A stretch of 64,000 bases of DNA, taken from positions 149,851-213,850 of the forward strand of contig JBBHKE010002782.1 in NCBI GenBank assembly GCA_037447655.1. The letters run 5' to 3'. Made by a program: the position numbers and the translations under genes. Source of the stretch: Zygnema cylindricum. Taxonomy: Eukaryota; Streptophyta; Zygnematophyceae; Zygnematales; Zygnemataceae. This document shows positions 21,016 through 32,502 of the stretch, piece after piece. The notes beneath the pieces were generated by a model. The model was not told the DNA's origin. It ran no database searches and saw only the letters and a program-made list of their open reading frames with translations. The number at the start of each line of letters is the position of its first letter. The first letter of the stretch is position 1.

Positions 21016-22259
21016 GTTCAAAAGTAGGCGTCTCTATTGTAGGCCTTTTGTAGGCGCCTTTATCGTAAGTTGTGTTATGGGCTTTTCATGTGATCTTCTT
21101 AGATCGCTACATTGATCAGGGACTGTCCGATCGTCCGAATCTGACGGTTTAAATAAAAAATACCTCAAAACTCACAGAAAAAAATAATTTTCAAAATTTA
21201 GACATTACGTTTAATTCTCTATCGATCGATATGCAACTCAACCCTGTTACTATTTTTTTTATTTTGCGACCAATACAATATGGGTCTTAAGGCCATATTC
21301 CTAGTTGTTCAATGCACACATTTTTTTCCTTTTTTCCAGTTTCTACGTATTGTACGTGCCTTTTCAAAAAATCGCAATAAAATGTCTACTGTAAAGTGAA
21401 ATTGAATATTTACAAACCTACATAAAAATTACGGTATGTGTACGAATAGTTACGAAAACTGCACCGAAATTGATGAAAAGATTCGATACACGTATCGATA
21501 CTTTCTGTTCGGTAAACTGATCAGAATGTACAAAAAAATGTACGGAAATTTATCGTCACGTCTACGAACATTTCCAAAAAAGAGACGTTGCGACGTAACA
21601 TTATTTGAGCGCGGTAAGTTCAAAATGTGTACGTGCGTCTTCTTCAAATTTTTGAAAAGAAGTCGCCATAAATACTTCACCAGTTGAATGCGGAAATTCA
21701 AGGAAGACGCCATTACCCACACCACGACAGTAGTTAATAAACTGTCGTGAAGTCGTTGACGAAGAAGTCACGGACCTCCAAAAAAACAGCCATGCCTAGA
21801 GTTCGAGGAGAGGAGTGGGACCACGTGAAGCCTCCAGACGGTGGGATTTTAGTAGCCAACAGATTATGTGTTTGTATTTACCGTGATTTCAAATTTATCG
21901 CCCAAGCAACTAGGATCAGAAATCATCTCACTGGAAATGTCAAGTGTGGAGGGATTAGAGCTTGCACAATTTGTCAAGCCGAGGTGGAGGAGGAGTTTAT
22001 CGTAGGTGATAAAGGAAAATCGGCTAATTCCTTTGAGAAACATGTACTCCGTGACTTCGATGAACTCACGTGAAGTTTTCCACTAACTCCAAGGACCAAA
22101 GCAAGAGTTGTCCAGATGAAAATACAAAATGCATTCAACATGCAAAACAAGAAGAAGGTAAATTTAGTTTGGGCCACGACTTTTTTATGCCAATAGATTG
22201 CCGTTCAATATTTTAGATGACAAGTATTTCAAGGCTCCAGTGAAGAAAACTGGTGACGT
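21016..22259 (+). mobile_element. hAT-1: 5' part of a hAT transposon
   Basis: The left end is the same terminal sequence as in the MITEs, followed by sequence closely matching hAT-2 up to GGTGACGT, where RE4 has inserted. The GACGT at 22255-22259 is the left copy of the expected target duplication. The rest of hAT-1 would lie beyond RE4 but is not seen after the scaffold gap. Confidence 0.82.
21747..22259 (+). pseudogene. hAT-1 transposase N-terminus (BED finger)
   Basis: The frame contains MPRVRGEEWDHVKPP, then the BED-finger region. In the first cysteine pair (CIYC in hAT-2) the second Cys is Arg here (CIYR); the RNHLTG and GIRAC elements are kept. A stop at 22071-22073 ends it, and the similarity to hAT-2 goes on in other frames until the RE4 insertion. 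Confidence 0.8.
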
Positions 22260-23130
22260 TGTTGTTCTACAACCACCGGTGCAGGTGGAGGAGCATCAGT
22301 AGTAGTAGAATTAGACATCATACACTCTCAAAAGCTATCAAGAATTTAAACAACTGTTTGAAAGTGCTCACCAAATCTTATAAAAGCATCCAAACCTCAC
22401 AAAACTCTATCAAAATATAGAGTAGCATAATCACTGACAACTCCCAAAGTTACAACACAATTAACACGACAACACTCAAGATATAATACGCAAAAACTGT
22501 CTGCAGTTTACTACGTGGAAGTCTGGGATACAATTAAATGCTCCAAGTCCTAAGTCTTATACTCTCGGTGTTCCAACGGCGATACAAGTGTACCTGAGAG
22601 GTACGTCCAAAATCAAACCACCTACTGAGATCTACGTGTTCCTAATCCTGCCAACCCAATCTATCATCGTACAGTCAATATTACTCAGAATCTATATTAA
22701 GTGATTGTACAAAGACTTGTCGGCTAAGTCACTTGTGACACTCTTATGAATCTTGTCCGTTGACTTGATTCAAATCAATCGACGGAGCGTTGTCCCGTAC
22801 CTATTCACATTCATATCACCCACGGTTGCGGTGTCCCGTACCGAATCATATCCAAGAAAACAGCAGCTGCGTTGTCTGTACGGATCATATCCAAAGTAAC
22901 CGCAACTGTGTTCTCCTGTTTGTGTCGCAACTTCGCTGTTGTGCTACTCTGTTTGCATTGCAGCTGCGCTGCTGCGCTGCTCTGCTGCGCTGCTCTGTCT
23001 ACATAGCGGGTGCGTTCTCCTGTACTGCACTCAAGTGATGACTCATGTCCTCGTGAAACTTATGCTACAATTTACTATCGTTCTGCCGTAACACTAATTT
23101 ACTGAGACTTAAGGTTTTCTAAAATCAACA
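22260..23130 (-). repeat. RE4 3' LTR (lineage 3)
   Basis: An 871-bp LTR. On the minus strand it starts TGTTGATTTTAG and ends GTAGAACAACA. Its last about 62 bases form an open frame from ATGATG (complement of 22316-22321) encoding a Ser/Thr/Pro-rich leader ending VVVEQQ. Compared with RE7, this is the start of gag, located in the LTR. I saw no tRNA-like module. Confidence 0.85.
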
Positions 23131-23145
23131 CTCCCCTAAAATTTT
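23131..23145 (-). other. RE4 polypurine tract
   Basis: AAAATTTTAGGGGAG on the minus strand, directly before the LTR start. Confidence 0.75.
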
Positions 23146-23358
23146 AGACTCAGTGTATCAGCGCAGTTGCAATGTCAAAACCGCGCAGCTACAATGACAC
23201 ACTTAGCGCAGCATGACAGCATAACAGCGCAACATAACAATATAGCAGCGACGAAGATCAACTAGTCACCTAGTCCCACTACACCCTGATGTGGACTAGC
23301 GCAACATGGCAGTATAGCAGTGCAGCCACACATCTATTCACCCAATCCTACAGCATCC
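23146..23358 (-). other. RE4 3' untranslated spacer
   Basis: Non-coding stretch between the end of RNase H and the polypurine tract, rich in GCGCAG- and AGCAGCG-like repeats. The other copia elements here have almost no such spacer. Confidence 0.55.
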
Positions 23359-26300
23359 CTACAATACTTCATACTTCAACTTGGGAGCAGGAAGAGCTTT
23401 AGTAAGCATATCAACAATCATTCTTGCGTTTGGCAGATAACATAGTTTGATCGCCCTAGAGAACACTTTTTCTCTTACAAAGTGTAATCTTACATCCATG
23501 TGCTTACTCTTGAAGTGGTGACTTGGGTTAGAGGCAATGGCAATGGTAGCCTGGTTATCACACCTGATCACTTGTGGCCCAACTTGCATGTATCCTAGTT
23601 CTTGCAACATGGATTTTACCCATAAGAGTTCTTTGAGGGCCGAGCTTCCTACCATATATTCTAACTCCATTGTCGATTGCACTATAACCTTTTGAAGTTT
23701 GCTGCTCAAGCAGCACGTTCCGTTCCCAATTTGCAAGACGAATCCCATGGTGGATTTTCGGCTTGGCATGTCGCCCTAGCTTGCATCACTCCACGTTTGC
23801 AGCTTCACTTCTCCTCCGCCTAGCGTGAGTCTGAGGTCTTTTGTTCTTGCCAAATATCTTAAGACTCTCCTACTGCATCAAAATCAGATTTTCTCAGATT
23901 CTCTGGACTCTTGCTCAATACCCCGACTGCTGCAGCAATGTCAAGACGGGTACGGTTCATGAAATATATTAAGCTTCCCACTATCTGTCTGTAAGGTATT
24001 TGTGTCATAAAATCATTCTCATTTGACTGTTAATACTCGCTAGCAATGACACCTGGTTCTGTCTCTTCTCCCTCTAGCTTCTGCCGAAATTCCATTGGAG
24101 TTAGACATCTTTTTGCCCCCCTCATTCCATACTCATCTAACATGTTTCCAATAGCCTCTTTTTGAGTCAATTTAATTACTTTCTTATTTCTGTCCCTCTC
24201 TACTTGAATACCCAAAATATATTTTACCTCACCGAGATCTTTCATCTCGAATCGTGAGTTTAGAGCAGTTTTGATTTTGTTAATTTCAGCCATTGATTTG
24301 CCAATTAATAGTGAATCATCTACATACACCGCTATATACACTATCCCACTTTCACCTTTTAGAACGTAGACAGAGTGATCAAATTTTTCCTTTGAAATCC
24401 TAGGCTAGTCAAGAATTCATCAAGCTTCAGATTCCATTACCTAGGGGTCTGTTTTAGGCCATACGGAGACTTTAGCAACTTGCATACTAAGTGCTCTTTT
24501 CTAGTGTTCTGCATATTTTTCACGATGCTGCATGTAAATAGTCTCCTCTAGTTCTCCATGCAAAAATGATGTCTTTACATCCATCTGATGAATTTCCATA
24601 TCCTTTATAGCAGCTAGGGACAACAAAATCCTAACTGTCGGAAATCTTACAACTTGAGAGAATGTTTCTTCAAAATCGATTCCTTCCTTTTGATTATAAC
24701 CCTTTGCCACAAGTCTGGCCTTATATCGTTCAGTTGTGTTATCAGGATTTAACTTTACCTTGAATACCCATTTGCTGCCGATTGCTTTTCGGTCTGGAGG
24801 AAGTTCTACAAGCTCCCATGTTTGAGCCTCCATGATCGACTTCATTTCGTCGTTTGCTGCCTCGATCGAGTGATTCCGCTCTGGTGATGAGAAGGCCTCT
24901 AGGATGGTCAAGGGCTCCCCTGAGGCTGCTGAGTAGGCAAAGTGAGAGCTTGCTTGCAGGCGATTGCTGGATCTTCTTCCCCCCAAAAATTTTGAGATTG
25001 AGATCGTCGGATGCCTCTAATTGCGATGAGTGCGCTGATTGCGCTGGTTGCTACTAGTGTGTATTGATTGCTGTTGGTCCGGTTGAAACTGAACTTGTTG
25101 AGGAATTTGTAGAGAGTCTGTTGAGGAATTCGTTGAGAGTCTGGCTCTACAGTCACCACCAGAGAATGTTGCACATGCGTGACAATTTCTTGTATGCAAA
25201 CTAAGATGACATACTCTTGTACTTTTTGCTGCTTTTGCTGCTCAGTCATTTGAAATAAATCTATCGAGTCGAGTTCATCTTTGACAATGATATTCTTTGC
25301 TACAACTATTTTCTGCCTCTCAAATACAAAAACTTTGTAACCTTAAGAGTGATCGTCATATCCTAACAAAATACCCGGTAATCCCTTCAGTTCCATTTTT
25401 CGTCTATTTGTAGACGTATCCAAGATAAAGCATTGACTACCAAAGAATTTGAAATGGCTAACGTCTGGTTTTATACCTGTCCAGATCTCATAAGGAGTAG
25501 AGTCTATTGATCTTGATCCTATCCTATTCTTAATATAAACTGCACAATTCAGTGCATCAGCCCAGAATTTTGGATCCACATTTTTATCAGCGAGCATCGA
25601 CCTAGAGCTTTCCGTGAGAGTTCTATTTGATCTCTCCGATACCCCATTTTGTTCGGGGGAATATGGAACAGTGAGTAGATGAATTATACCTTCCTCGAGT
25701 AAAAAGGTTTCAAATTCTTTTGATGTATATTCACCACTATTGTCCGATCTGAGCTGCAAAATGCTGCAAAATATGTAAATCATGCAGTTTTTCAACATAT
25801 GCTTTATAGTGTTTGAAGTGACCAAACACTTCACTCTTTTCTTTCATGAAGTAAACTTTTGTAAACCTGGAGAAATCATCTGTGAAGGTGACCATATATT
25901 TCATTCCCCTAGCAGATGGAACCTTCGCAGGACCAAAAACATCTGAATGAATTTGTTGTAAAAGTCTTATCGACCGATGCTCAGACTCTTTTGGAAATGG
26001 TAGTTTGTGGATTTTCCCAAGAGCGCAACCATCACATGTTTTGACCGGCTGATCTGTGATTGATACACCCTCTATTTCTCCAGCAAGAACCATTTTTCTC
26101 AAACTATCATAGTTTACATGGCCTAATCTTTTATGCCACAATTCATCTGAATGCAAAACACCCGGAGTACAGAACATCATTCTCTTTGGTGTTAGCCATA
26201 TCTATTCGGTACATCTTGTTATTATCTCTAGTACCTGTAACGGCGACTTTGCCATTTTGCTAACAATCTGCCTACCATTTTTCAAATTAACCTCAAAGCC

Positions 26301-26789
26301 TTTACTCTCTACTAAGGATTTAGAAAAGATATTTTTCTTAAAGTCAGCCACAAATAAGACATTGTGAAGAGTTCTTTCAATTGCTTTGCCTTCCACATCC
26401 ACTAGCAAAGACACATCACCCACAGCACAAGTCTTAACACTCATTCCACAGGTACCATTTTTCAAATTAACCTCAAAGCCTTTACTCTCTACCAAGGATG
26501 TAGAAAACAGATTTATCTTTAAGTCAAGCACAAATAAGACATTGTGAAGAGTTCTTTCAATTGCTTTGCCTTCCACATCAACTATCAAAGACACATCACC
26601 CACAACACATGTCTTAACACTCATTCCACAAGCATAATAAATGTTTTTCTCCGGCGTTGTTTTCAGATTTTTGAAGATGGCTTTGTTCCAACACATGTGG
26701 GCTGACGCTCCAGTATCCATTATCCATCTAGGGTCCTTCGCGCCCTCCATCGCTGCCGCCATAGCAAACAGATCCATTTCATCATCCTC
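23359..26789 (-). pseudogene. RE4 protease, integrase, RT and RNase H
   Basis: On the minus strand: protease with DTGASAHMC near 26717; pre-integrase His-Cys finger (HKRLGHVN, CDGCALGK); integrase with HSDVFGP, RSDNSGEYTS and QNGVSERSNRTL; the linker [11 protein letters not shown] with [10 protein letters not shown] and the YVDD box near 24320; and RNase H (23359-23769) ending in KALPAPKLKY. A 180-bp in-frame tandem duplication (26273-26632) repeats 60 residues after the protease. A short duplication around CTGCAAAATG near 25755 shifts the frame in the integrase. RT is split near 24341-24500, and the RT to RNase H connection is broken around 23770-24030. Confidence 0.87.
26273..26632 (-). repeat. 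180-bp in-frame tandem duplication in RE4
   Basis: Two copies of a 180-bp unit, starting TACCATTTTTC at 26273 and 26453, differ at several positions. Each encodes 60 residues from CGMSVKTC to FEVNLKNG. RE7 has one copy. Confidence 0.92.
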
Positions 26790-26794
26790 AAAAA

Positions 26795-27543
26795 TGTTGT
26801 TTTTAGAAAGCTTTAGTCCTCTTTATGCCTCAGCTGTGAGAGAGAGAGCTGTTCAAGACTTAAGCTATTTTTGGTTGAGTTCAGTTCAGTACTTACCAAA
26901 ATTAGTGTGACAGTGAAGTTGGGAGTTCACGGTTCATTCACACTTGGGACACGTGTCGTCACTTGGGAGAATGCGTGAGTATGTCCTCCGTGGACGTACG
27001 GAAATTCGGCAGGACCACTGGACTTCGTGAAGTCAATTCTACGGTGCCAAATCCTCTAATCGGACCGCTGACACCCGCCGCCAACAAATAGTGACGAGGC
27101 GTGACTAGATCATTATCACTTTACGTTGTCTGAACTTCGGTGTAAATATTTGTGATAGAATGTTAGATGTACGGCTGGAATGCCTCCGTACACCTTATTG
27201 TAGTTTCGGTGTATAAAAGTAGGACTTAGTGAATTTGATTTTTAGGAACAAATGATATGAAAACTGTCCACTCAGTTATATGTAATTTCATTTCTACATA
27301 TCTCACAGAATTGTGAGCGGAATCGATTGAAATTTTGTGTGTTTGTTCCTTTGTATGTTATCTAAAGTTTGCAAAATTTTCAGGAAGCTTAGAGCGTTTT
27401 TCTGAAAGTTATAGTCTGTCAAAGTTGCTGTTCAGCCATCAGTATTTGTGGAAGTTTCCTCTCTTGATTTGTTTCACGATGACTACTGCTGCATCTTCTT
27501 CATCTTCAGTGCCAGCAGTTGTCTCAGTTGTCTCATAACAACA
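26795..27543 (+). repeat. Solo LTR (lineage 3 type) inserted in RE4
   Basis: A 749-bp plus-strand LTR from TGTTGTTTTTAG to ATAACAACA. The flanks are AAAAA (26790-26794) and AGAAA (27544-27548), a target duplication with one change. Leaving out the LTR and one flank puts the RE4 gag/protease frame back in register, which supports the boundaries. It has a TATA-like GTATAAAAG near 27211. An ATG at 27479-27481 opens a Ser-rich leader (MTTAASSSSSVPAVVSVVS) that runs to the LTR end, the lineage-3 gag start. Confidence 0.85.
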
Positions 27544-27548
27544 AGAAA

Positions 27549-28018
27549 ATATCAGATTCTCGTCTTGGAGTGATGAAGAGGCTGAAAATAGTGCATTTCC
27601 ACGAGGTGGAGGCCCCGTGAAGTTTTTGTAAAATTGACTTTATTGCCACCCAGACCTGTATAAACCTGTATCGTTAGCTTTTTTAAGCTTAGGAAAAAAT
27701 TTGTATCCATGACCCCTCTCACTACAATAAAAACATGCATTGTTGGATTGTCTATTCTCACCTTGATTAAACTGTCTGAGCTGATTAATTGATTTCTTTA
27801 CTAATTAAACTGTCTTTTCGTCTTAAAGTCTGAAGTAAAAGCCTCTACCAACTCAACATTCAGAATATTAGATGTAACTTCTTCCTCTAGCAAAATATTG
27901 ATAGTTAACTGTAAAGTCTAGCTAGCTTTATCTTTCTGTTTGAGCATATCAGATGCTACTTTCATACTACGAGGGAGACCCCGCATGAGCAATGCTGCCT
28001 GTTAAAACTGAGGAAACT
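27549..28018 (-). pseudogene. RE4 gag, C-terminal part
   Basis: Reading the minus strand from the gap, the frame shows AALLMRGLP, LLEEEVTSNIL and the remains of a zinc-knuckle region followed by a GLGGNK stretch. It aligns with the gag of RE7 at 49240-49640. Several stops and shifts are present, and at least the second Cys of the knuckle is lost. Confidence 0.7.
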
Positions 28019-28028
28019 NNNNNNNNNN
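28019..28028. other. Assembly gap (10 N)
   Basis: Ten undetermined bases. RE4 ends here without its 5' LTR and the sequence beyond is unrelated, so the real gap is probably larger than ten bases. Confidence 0.98.
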
Positions 28029-28750
28029 AAAACTGCCAAAGAAAGGAATACAGTTAAGGCAACATCCCAACATTGCATAAAATGTAAGGAAACACTATAT
28101 GCGGTTCTCTAGTTCACTGCACCGCCTATATGCGGTTCTCAAGTTCACTACACCGCCAATCGCTATTAGCGTAGTGTCGACTAATTCCTTTCCGGTTTTT
28201 TTTAAATTCGCAAATAGAGTAGTTTATTCTATATTTTTCATTACTTTTATTAGGGCTATTTTCCAAGTACCGTAAAAAATGAAAGTACGTTGTCTCTTAA
28301 ATAGAGTGGTGTACGGTCAGTGTCAGACCGTACATAAATGTACCTTTTTAAGTTAAAAAGTACAATAAATTAGTTTTAATAACCGCGGACATATGAGAAT
28401 GTGTGTTCTAAAAAGGGAAAAAAACCATGTCGTAAAAATCCGGTTCACACATATTCGTCTGACAGCCGCGTTTCGACCGTGTGAACGTTCGATTTTTGTA
28501 CGATTTGTCAGATTTTGTGAGGGGACCTATATTAGTGTAAGCATTTTTGCAACTGACGTTTTTTTTACGGACAGGTCATAGCTTTTTCGGAAAGTTGTTT
28601 TGCAGCCACCAACGGGGTTGGTCCGTAGGTTTTGGTAATTTTTTTGGCAGTGTGGTATTTTTTTTTTATCGTCCCATACTGCCTGGTTGGTCAATTTGAG
28701 GCTTTTTTTAGTGTGGCCCTCAAAATTGCAGACGCTAATATGACAGATTG
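28029..28750. other. Non-coding region after the gap, with a 31-bp direct repeat
   Basis: No gene recognised. A 31-bp unit starting TATATGCGGTTCTC is present twice in tandem (28096-28126, 28127-28157). The rest is AT-rich with a few GTAC motifs. Confidence 0.6.
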
Positions 28751-29063
28751 TCCTTTCGTAAGTTGTGTTATGGGCTTTTCATGTGAAATTTTTAAATCGC
28801 CTACTTTGATCAGCGACCGTCCGATCGTCTGAATCTGACGGTTTAAATAAAAAGTCCCTCAAAACTCACAAAATATATTTTTTGTCCGATTGTTTTTTTA
28901 AATTTAGACATGTCGTTTAATTCTCTATCGATCAATGTGCAGCTCAACCCTGTTCCTATTTTATTTCATTTTGCGGCCTATACAATATAGGTCTTAAGGG
29001 CATATTGTATGTTTTGCGTACAATAGGCATATTGTATGGGCGTACAGTCACCTACTTTTGAAC
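28751..29063 (+). mobile_element. MITE-2, hAT-derived, 5' truncated
   Basis: It matches MITE-1 from the CGTAAGTTGTG block to the CCTACTTTTGAAC end; its left terminus is missing. Confidence 0.75.
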
Positions 29064-29067
29064 TATG

Positions 29068-29514
29068 GTTCAAAAGTAGGCGTTTGTATTGTAGGATTTT
29101 TGTCGACGCCTTTATCGTAAGTTGTGTTATGGGCTTTTCATGTGATCTTCTTAAGTCGCTACTTTGATCAACGATCGTCCGATCGTCCAAATCTGACGAT
29201 AATCCTGTTGTAAGCAATATTATGGGCTTTTCATGTGATCTTCTTAGATTGCTACTTTGATCAACGACAGTCAGATCATCCAAATCTGACAGTTTAAATA
29301 AAAAGTAGCTCAAAACTCACAAAAAAAAGATTTTTGTCCTATTTTTTTTTCAAATTTAGACATGACGTTTAATTCTCTATCGATCTATGTGCAACTCAAC
29401 CCTGTTACTATTTTATTTCATTTTGCGGCCAATACAATATAGGTCTTAAGGGTATATTGTATTTTTGCGTACAATAAGCATATTGTATGGGTGTACTTTC
29501 ACCTACTTTTGAAC
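29068..29514 (+). mobile_element. MITE-3, hAT-derived (447 bp)
   Basis: Complete copy with inverted ends GTTCAAAAGTAGG and CCTACTTTTGAAC. It sits between MITE-2 and hAT-2, each time separated by just TATG, the same arrangement as at MITE-1 and hAT-1. Confidence 0.8.
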
Positions 29515-30283
29515 TATGGTTCAAAAGTAGGCGTTTCTATCGTAGGCCTTTTGTAGCCGCCTTTATCGTAAGTTGTGTTATGGGCTTTTCATGTGATCTT
29601 CTTAAATCACTACTTTGATCGGCGACCGTCCGATCGTCCAAATTTGACGATAGTCCTATCGTAAGTTGTGTTACGGGCTTTTCATGTGATCTTGTTGGAT
29701 CGCTACTTTGATCAGCGACCATCCGATCGTCCGAAAACTGACGGTTTAAATAAAAAATACCTCAAAACTAACAGAAAAATAATTTTCAAAATTTAGACAT
29801 GACGTTTAATTCTCTATCAATCGATGTGCAACTCAACCCTGTTACTATTTTTTTTTTTTTTGTGACCAATACAATATGGGTCTTAAGGCTATATTCCTAG
29901 TTGTTTAATACACACGTTTTTTTCCTTTTTTCCAGTTTCTACGTATTGTACGCTGCTTTTCAAAAAATCGCAGAAAAACGTCTACTGTAAACTGAAATTG
30001 AATATTTACGGACCTACATAAAAATCACGGTAATTGTACGAATATTAACGGAAACTGCACGGAAATTGACGAAAAGATTCGTTACACGTATCGATACTTT
30101 TTGTTCAGTAAACTGATCAGAATGTACAAAAAAATGTACGAAAATTTATCGTCACGTCTACGAACATTTCCAAAAAAGAGACATTGCGACGTCACACTAT
30201 TTGAGCGCGGTAAGTTCAAAATGTGTACGGGCATCTTCTTCAAATTTTTGAAAAGAAACTGCCATAAATACTTCAACAGTTGA

Positions 30284-32502
30284 ATGCGAAATTTCAAAGA
30301 AAACGCCATTACCCACGCCACGACAGTAGTTAGTAAACTACCGTTGAAGTCTTTGACGAAGAAGTCACTAACCTCTAAAAAAGCAGCCATGCCTAGAGTT
30401 CAAGGAGAGGAGTGGGACCACGTGAAGCCTCCAGACGTTGGGATTTTAGTAGCCAGCAAATTATGTATTTGTATTTACTGTAATTTCAAATTTATCGCCC
30501 AAGAAACTAGGATCAGAAATCATCTCACTGGAAATTTCAAGTGTGGAGGGATTAGAGCTTGCACAATGTGTCCAGCCGAGGTGGAGGAGGAGGTGGAGGA
30601 GGAGTTTATCACAGGTGATAAAGGAAAATCGGCTAATTCCTCAGAGAAATGTGTACTCTTTGACTTCGATGAACTCACGTGCAGTTTTCCATTAACTCGA
30701 AGGACCAAAGCAAGAGTTGTTCAGATGAAAATACAAAGTGCATTCAACATGGAAAATAAGAAGGTGGTAGATTTAGCTTGGGCCACAGCTTTTTTATGCC
30801 AATGGATTGCCGGTCAAACTTTTAGATGACCGGTATTTCAAGGCTGCGCTGAAGAAGACTGGTGACGTAGGTGTGAATTAAAAGTTACCAATCCGCAGTA
30901 CAATGAGAAATCGTCTCCTATTAGAGACCAAGGCGAATGTGAAAAAGAATTTGTCAAGTTATGTGAAAACCATTGAAATCACCGGTGCCACCATCACCTC
31001 AGACGGGTGGACAACAGTAGATGCCAATCCTTTGCTAAATATTTTAGCCATCACCCCGAAAGGTGACATGTTCCTGACGGCAGAGGACACTAGTGGACGA
31101 ACGAAAGACTCCAACTACATTTGTGCGATGTTGGAAAAAAGAATACTTGCGGTAGGGGTGGAGAATGTGGCGCAGATTGTTACCAATTCTGCCCAGTGAA
31201 CAAGGCTGTAGCCTCTTTGCTCGTGGCAAAACACCCTTCTATCACGTGGACGCTCTGCAGCCTGTAGCCTCTTTGCTCGTGGCAAAACACCCTTCTATCA
31301 CGTGGACGCTGTGCAGCCTGTAGCCTCTTTGCTCGTGGCAAAACACCCTTCTATCACGTGGACGCCATGCGCTGCACATGTAACGGACTTAATGTTGGAA
31401 GATTGGAGAAGGTTGACCATTATCTCCAAACCTGTCCGAGAGGCAAAATAAATCATGAGATTCACTCGGACGAAAGAAATTATGAGATTCATCACTAATC
31501 ATATCGAAGTGTAACCATGTTTAATAAAATTTCTAAACTTCGGCTTCTGAAACCAGGAGGACTAGGTTTGCTACAAATTTTATTATGCTTCAGACGATAT
31601 TAGATGTGAAAGAGAGTTTGGAGCGGTTGATGTTCGATGACAAATTTAATTAATCGGTGGGCAAGCCTATGTACAAGATAGAGGGGGCTAAAATTACGTG
31701 CTACATTTTGAGCACGAAATTTTGGGTTAAAGTGACAGAGGGCGTGTCAATTTCAGAACCTGTGGTACGGTTGAGGAGGGAATATGACAAAGGTGGCCAG
31801 GATGTGGGGAAGGTTTACCACGGTTTTTACGCCATTGGACATTTTTTGGATAATTTAGCACGCGCAGGAGGAGATAATATTCAAGAGGGCATTCAGATTT
31901 TGGAAAAGATGAAGACATCATGGTTGGCGAGGTGGAAGATGGCGCATAGCCCCATTTATGCTGCTGGTTTTGTACTCGATCCGGAGTATCAAAGTCATGC
32001 ATATGGGGAGCGTGCCAATGAGACTGTTATCGAAGGTTTTCAGACAATGTTGGAGAGGATGTTTCCAAATATAGAAGAGCAAGAAGATGCCCGCATAGAG
32101 ATGTCAATATATAGAGAGTTTGAGGGAGTTTTTGGTATGGAAGTGACAATATCTTGTGCAAAAAAAATGCCACCATGGAAGTGGTGGCAAGAGTTTGGGT
32201 GTGCCACCCCTATATTGCGGAAGGTAGCAGTCAAAATACTTGCACAGTGCTCAGCTGCTAGCTCTTGTGAGCGGAATCGGTCGACATATGACCATATTCA
32301 CTCAAAGAAAAAAAATAGGTTAACGGGTAAAGGGGCTAATGATCTCGTATGGGTCTTCACTAACCTCAGACTTTTAAAGAAGACTAGGGATGTTAGCTAT
32401 GAAGAGAATATGATAGAATGGGAAGAAGAGGAAGGGGAGGTTAGGGAAGATGATTTAGATGAAAACATGATGAAATTCGATGTAGAGGAAGAAGATTTAT
32501 AG
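30284..32502 (+). pseudogene. hAT-2 transposase
   Basis: Three blocks of a hAT transposase appear in order. A BED-type finger (EEWDHVKPP, CIYC, RNHLTG, GIRAC) lies in 30390-30570 and the frame stops at 30827-30829. A DUF659-like core lies in 30903-31199 (TSDGWTTVDANPLLN, DTSGRTKDSNYI); the usual VTDNA has become VTNSA, which removes an acidic residue, and a stop follows. The C-terminal block 31657-32502 keeps WKWWQEFG and the dimerisation signature SSCERNRSTYDHIHSKKKNRL, then an acidic tail. A 56-bp unit is present three times at about 31205-31372 and shifts the frame. The gene cannot make a full protein but shows the source of the nearby MITEs. Confidence 0.88.
31205..31372 (+). repeat. 56-bp triplication in hAT-2 transposase
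   Basis: Three head-to-tail copies of a 56-bp unit (GTAGCCTCTTTGCTCGTGGC and on) lie in the part that encodes the Trp-Thr-Pro-Cys region. 56 is not divisible by three, so the extra copies break the frame. Confidence 0.9.

Larger units (their letters stand above)
22260..28018 (-). mobile_element. RE4: Ty1/copia retrotransposon (lineage 3), truncated by gap
   Basis: It lies on the minus strand within hAT-1. The 3' LTR (22260-23130), polypurine tract, RNase H, RT, integrase, pre-integrase, protease and the end of gag can be followed in order to the scaffold gap. Its 5' LTR and gag N-terminus are not visible. A solo LTR (26795-27543) is inserted between the gag zinc-knuckle region and protease. 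The proteins are closest to RE7. Confidence 0.88.
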
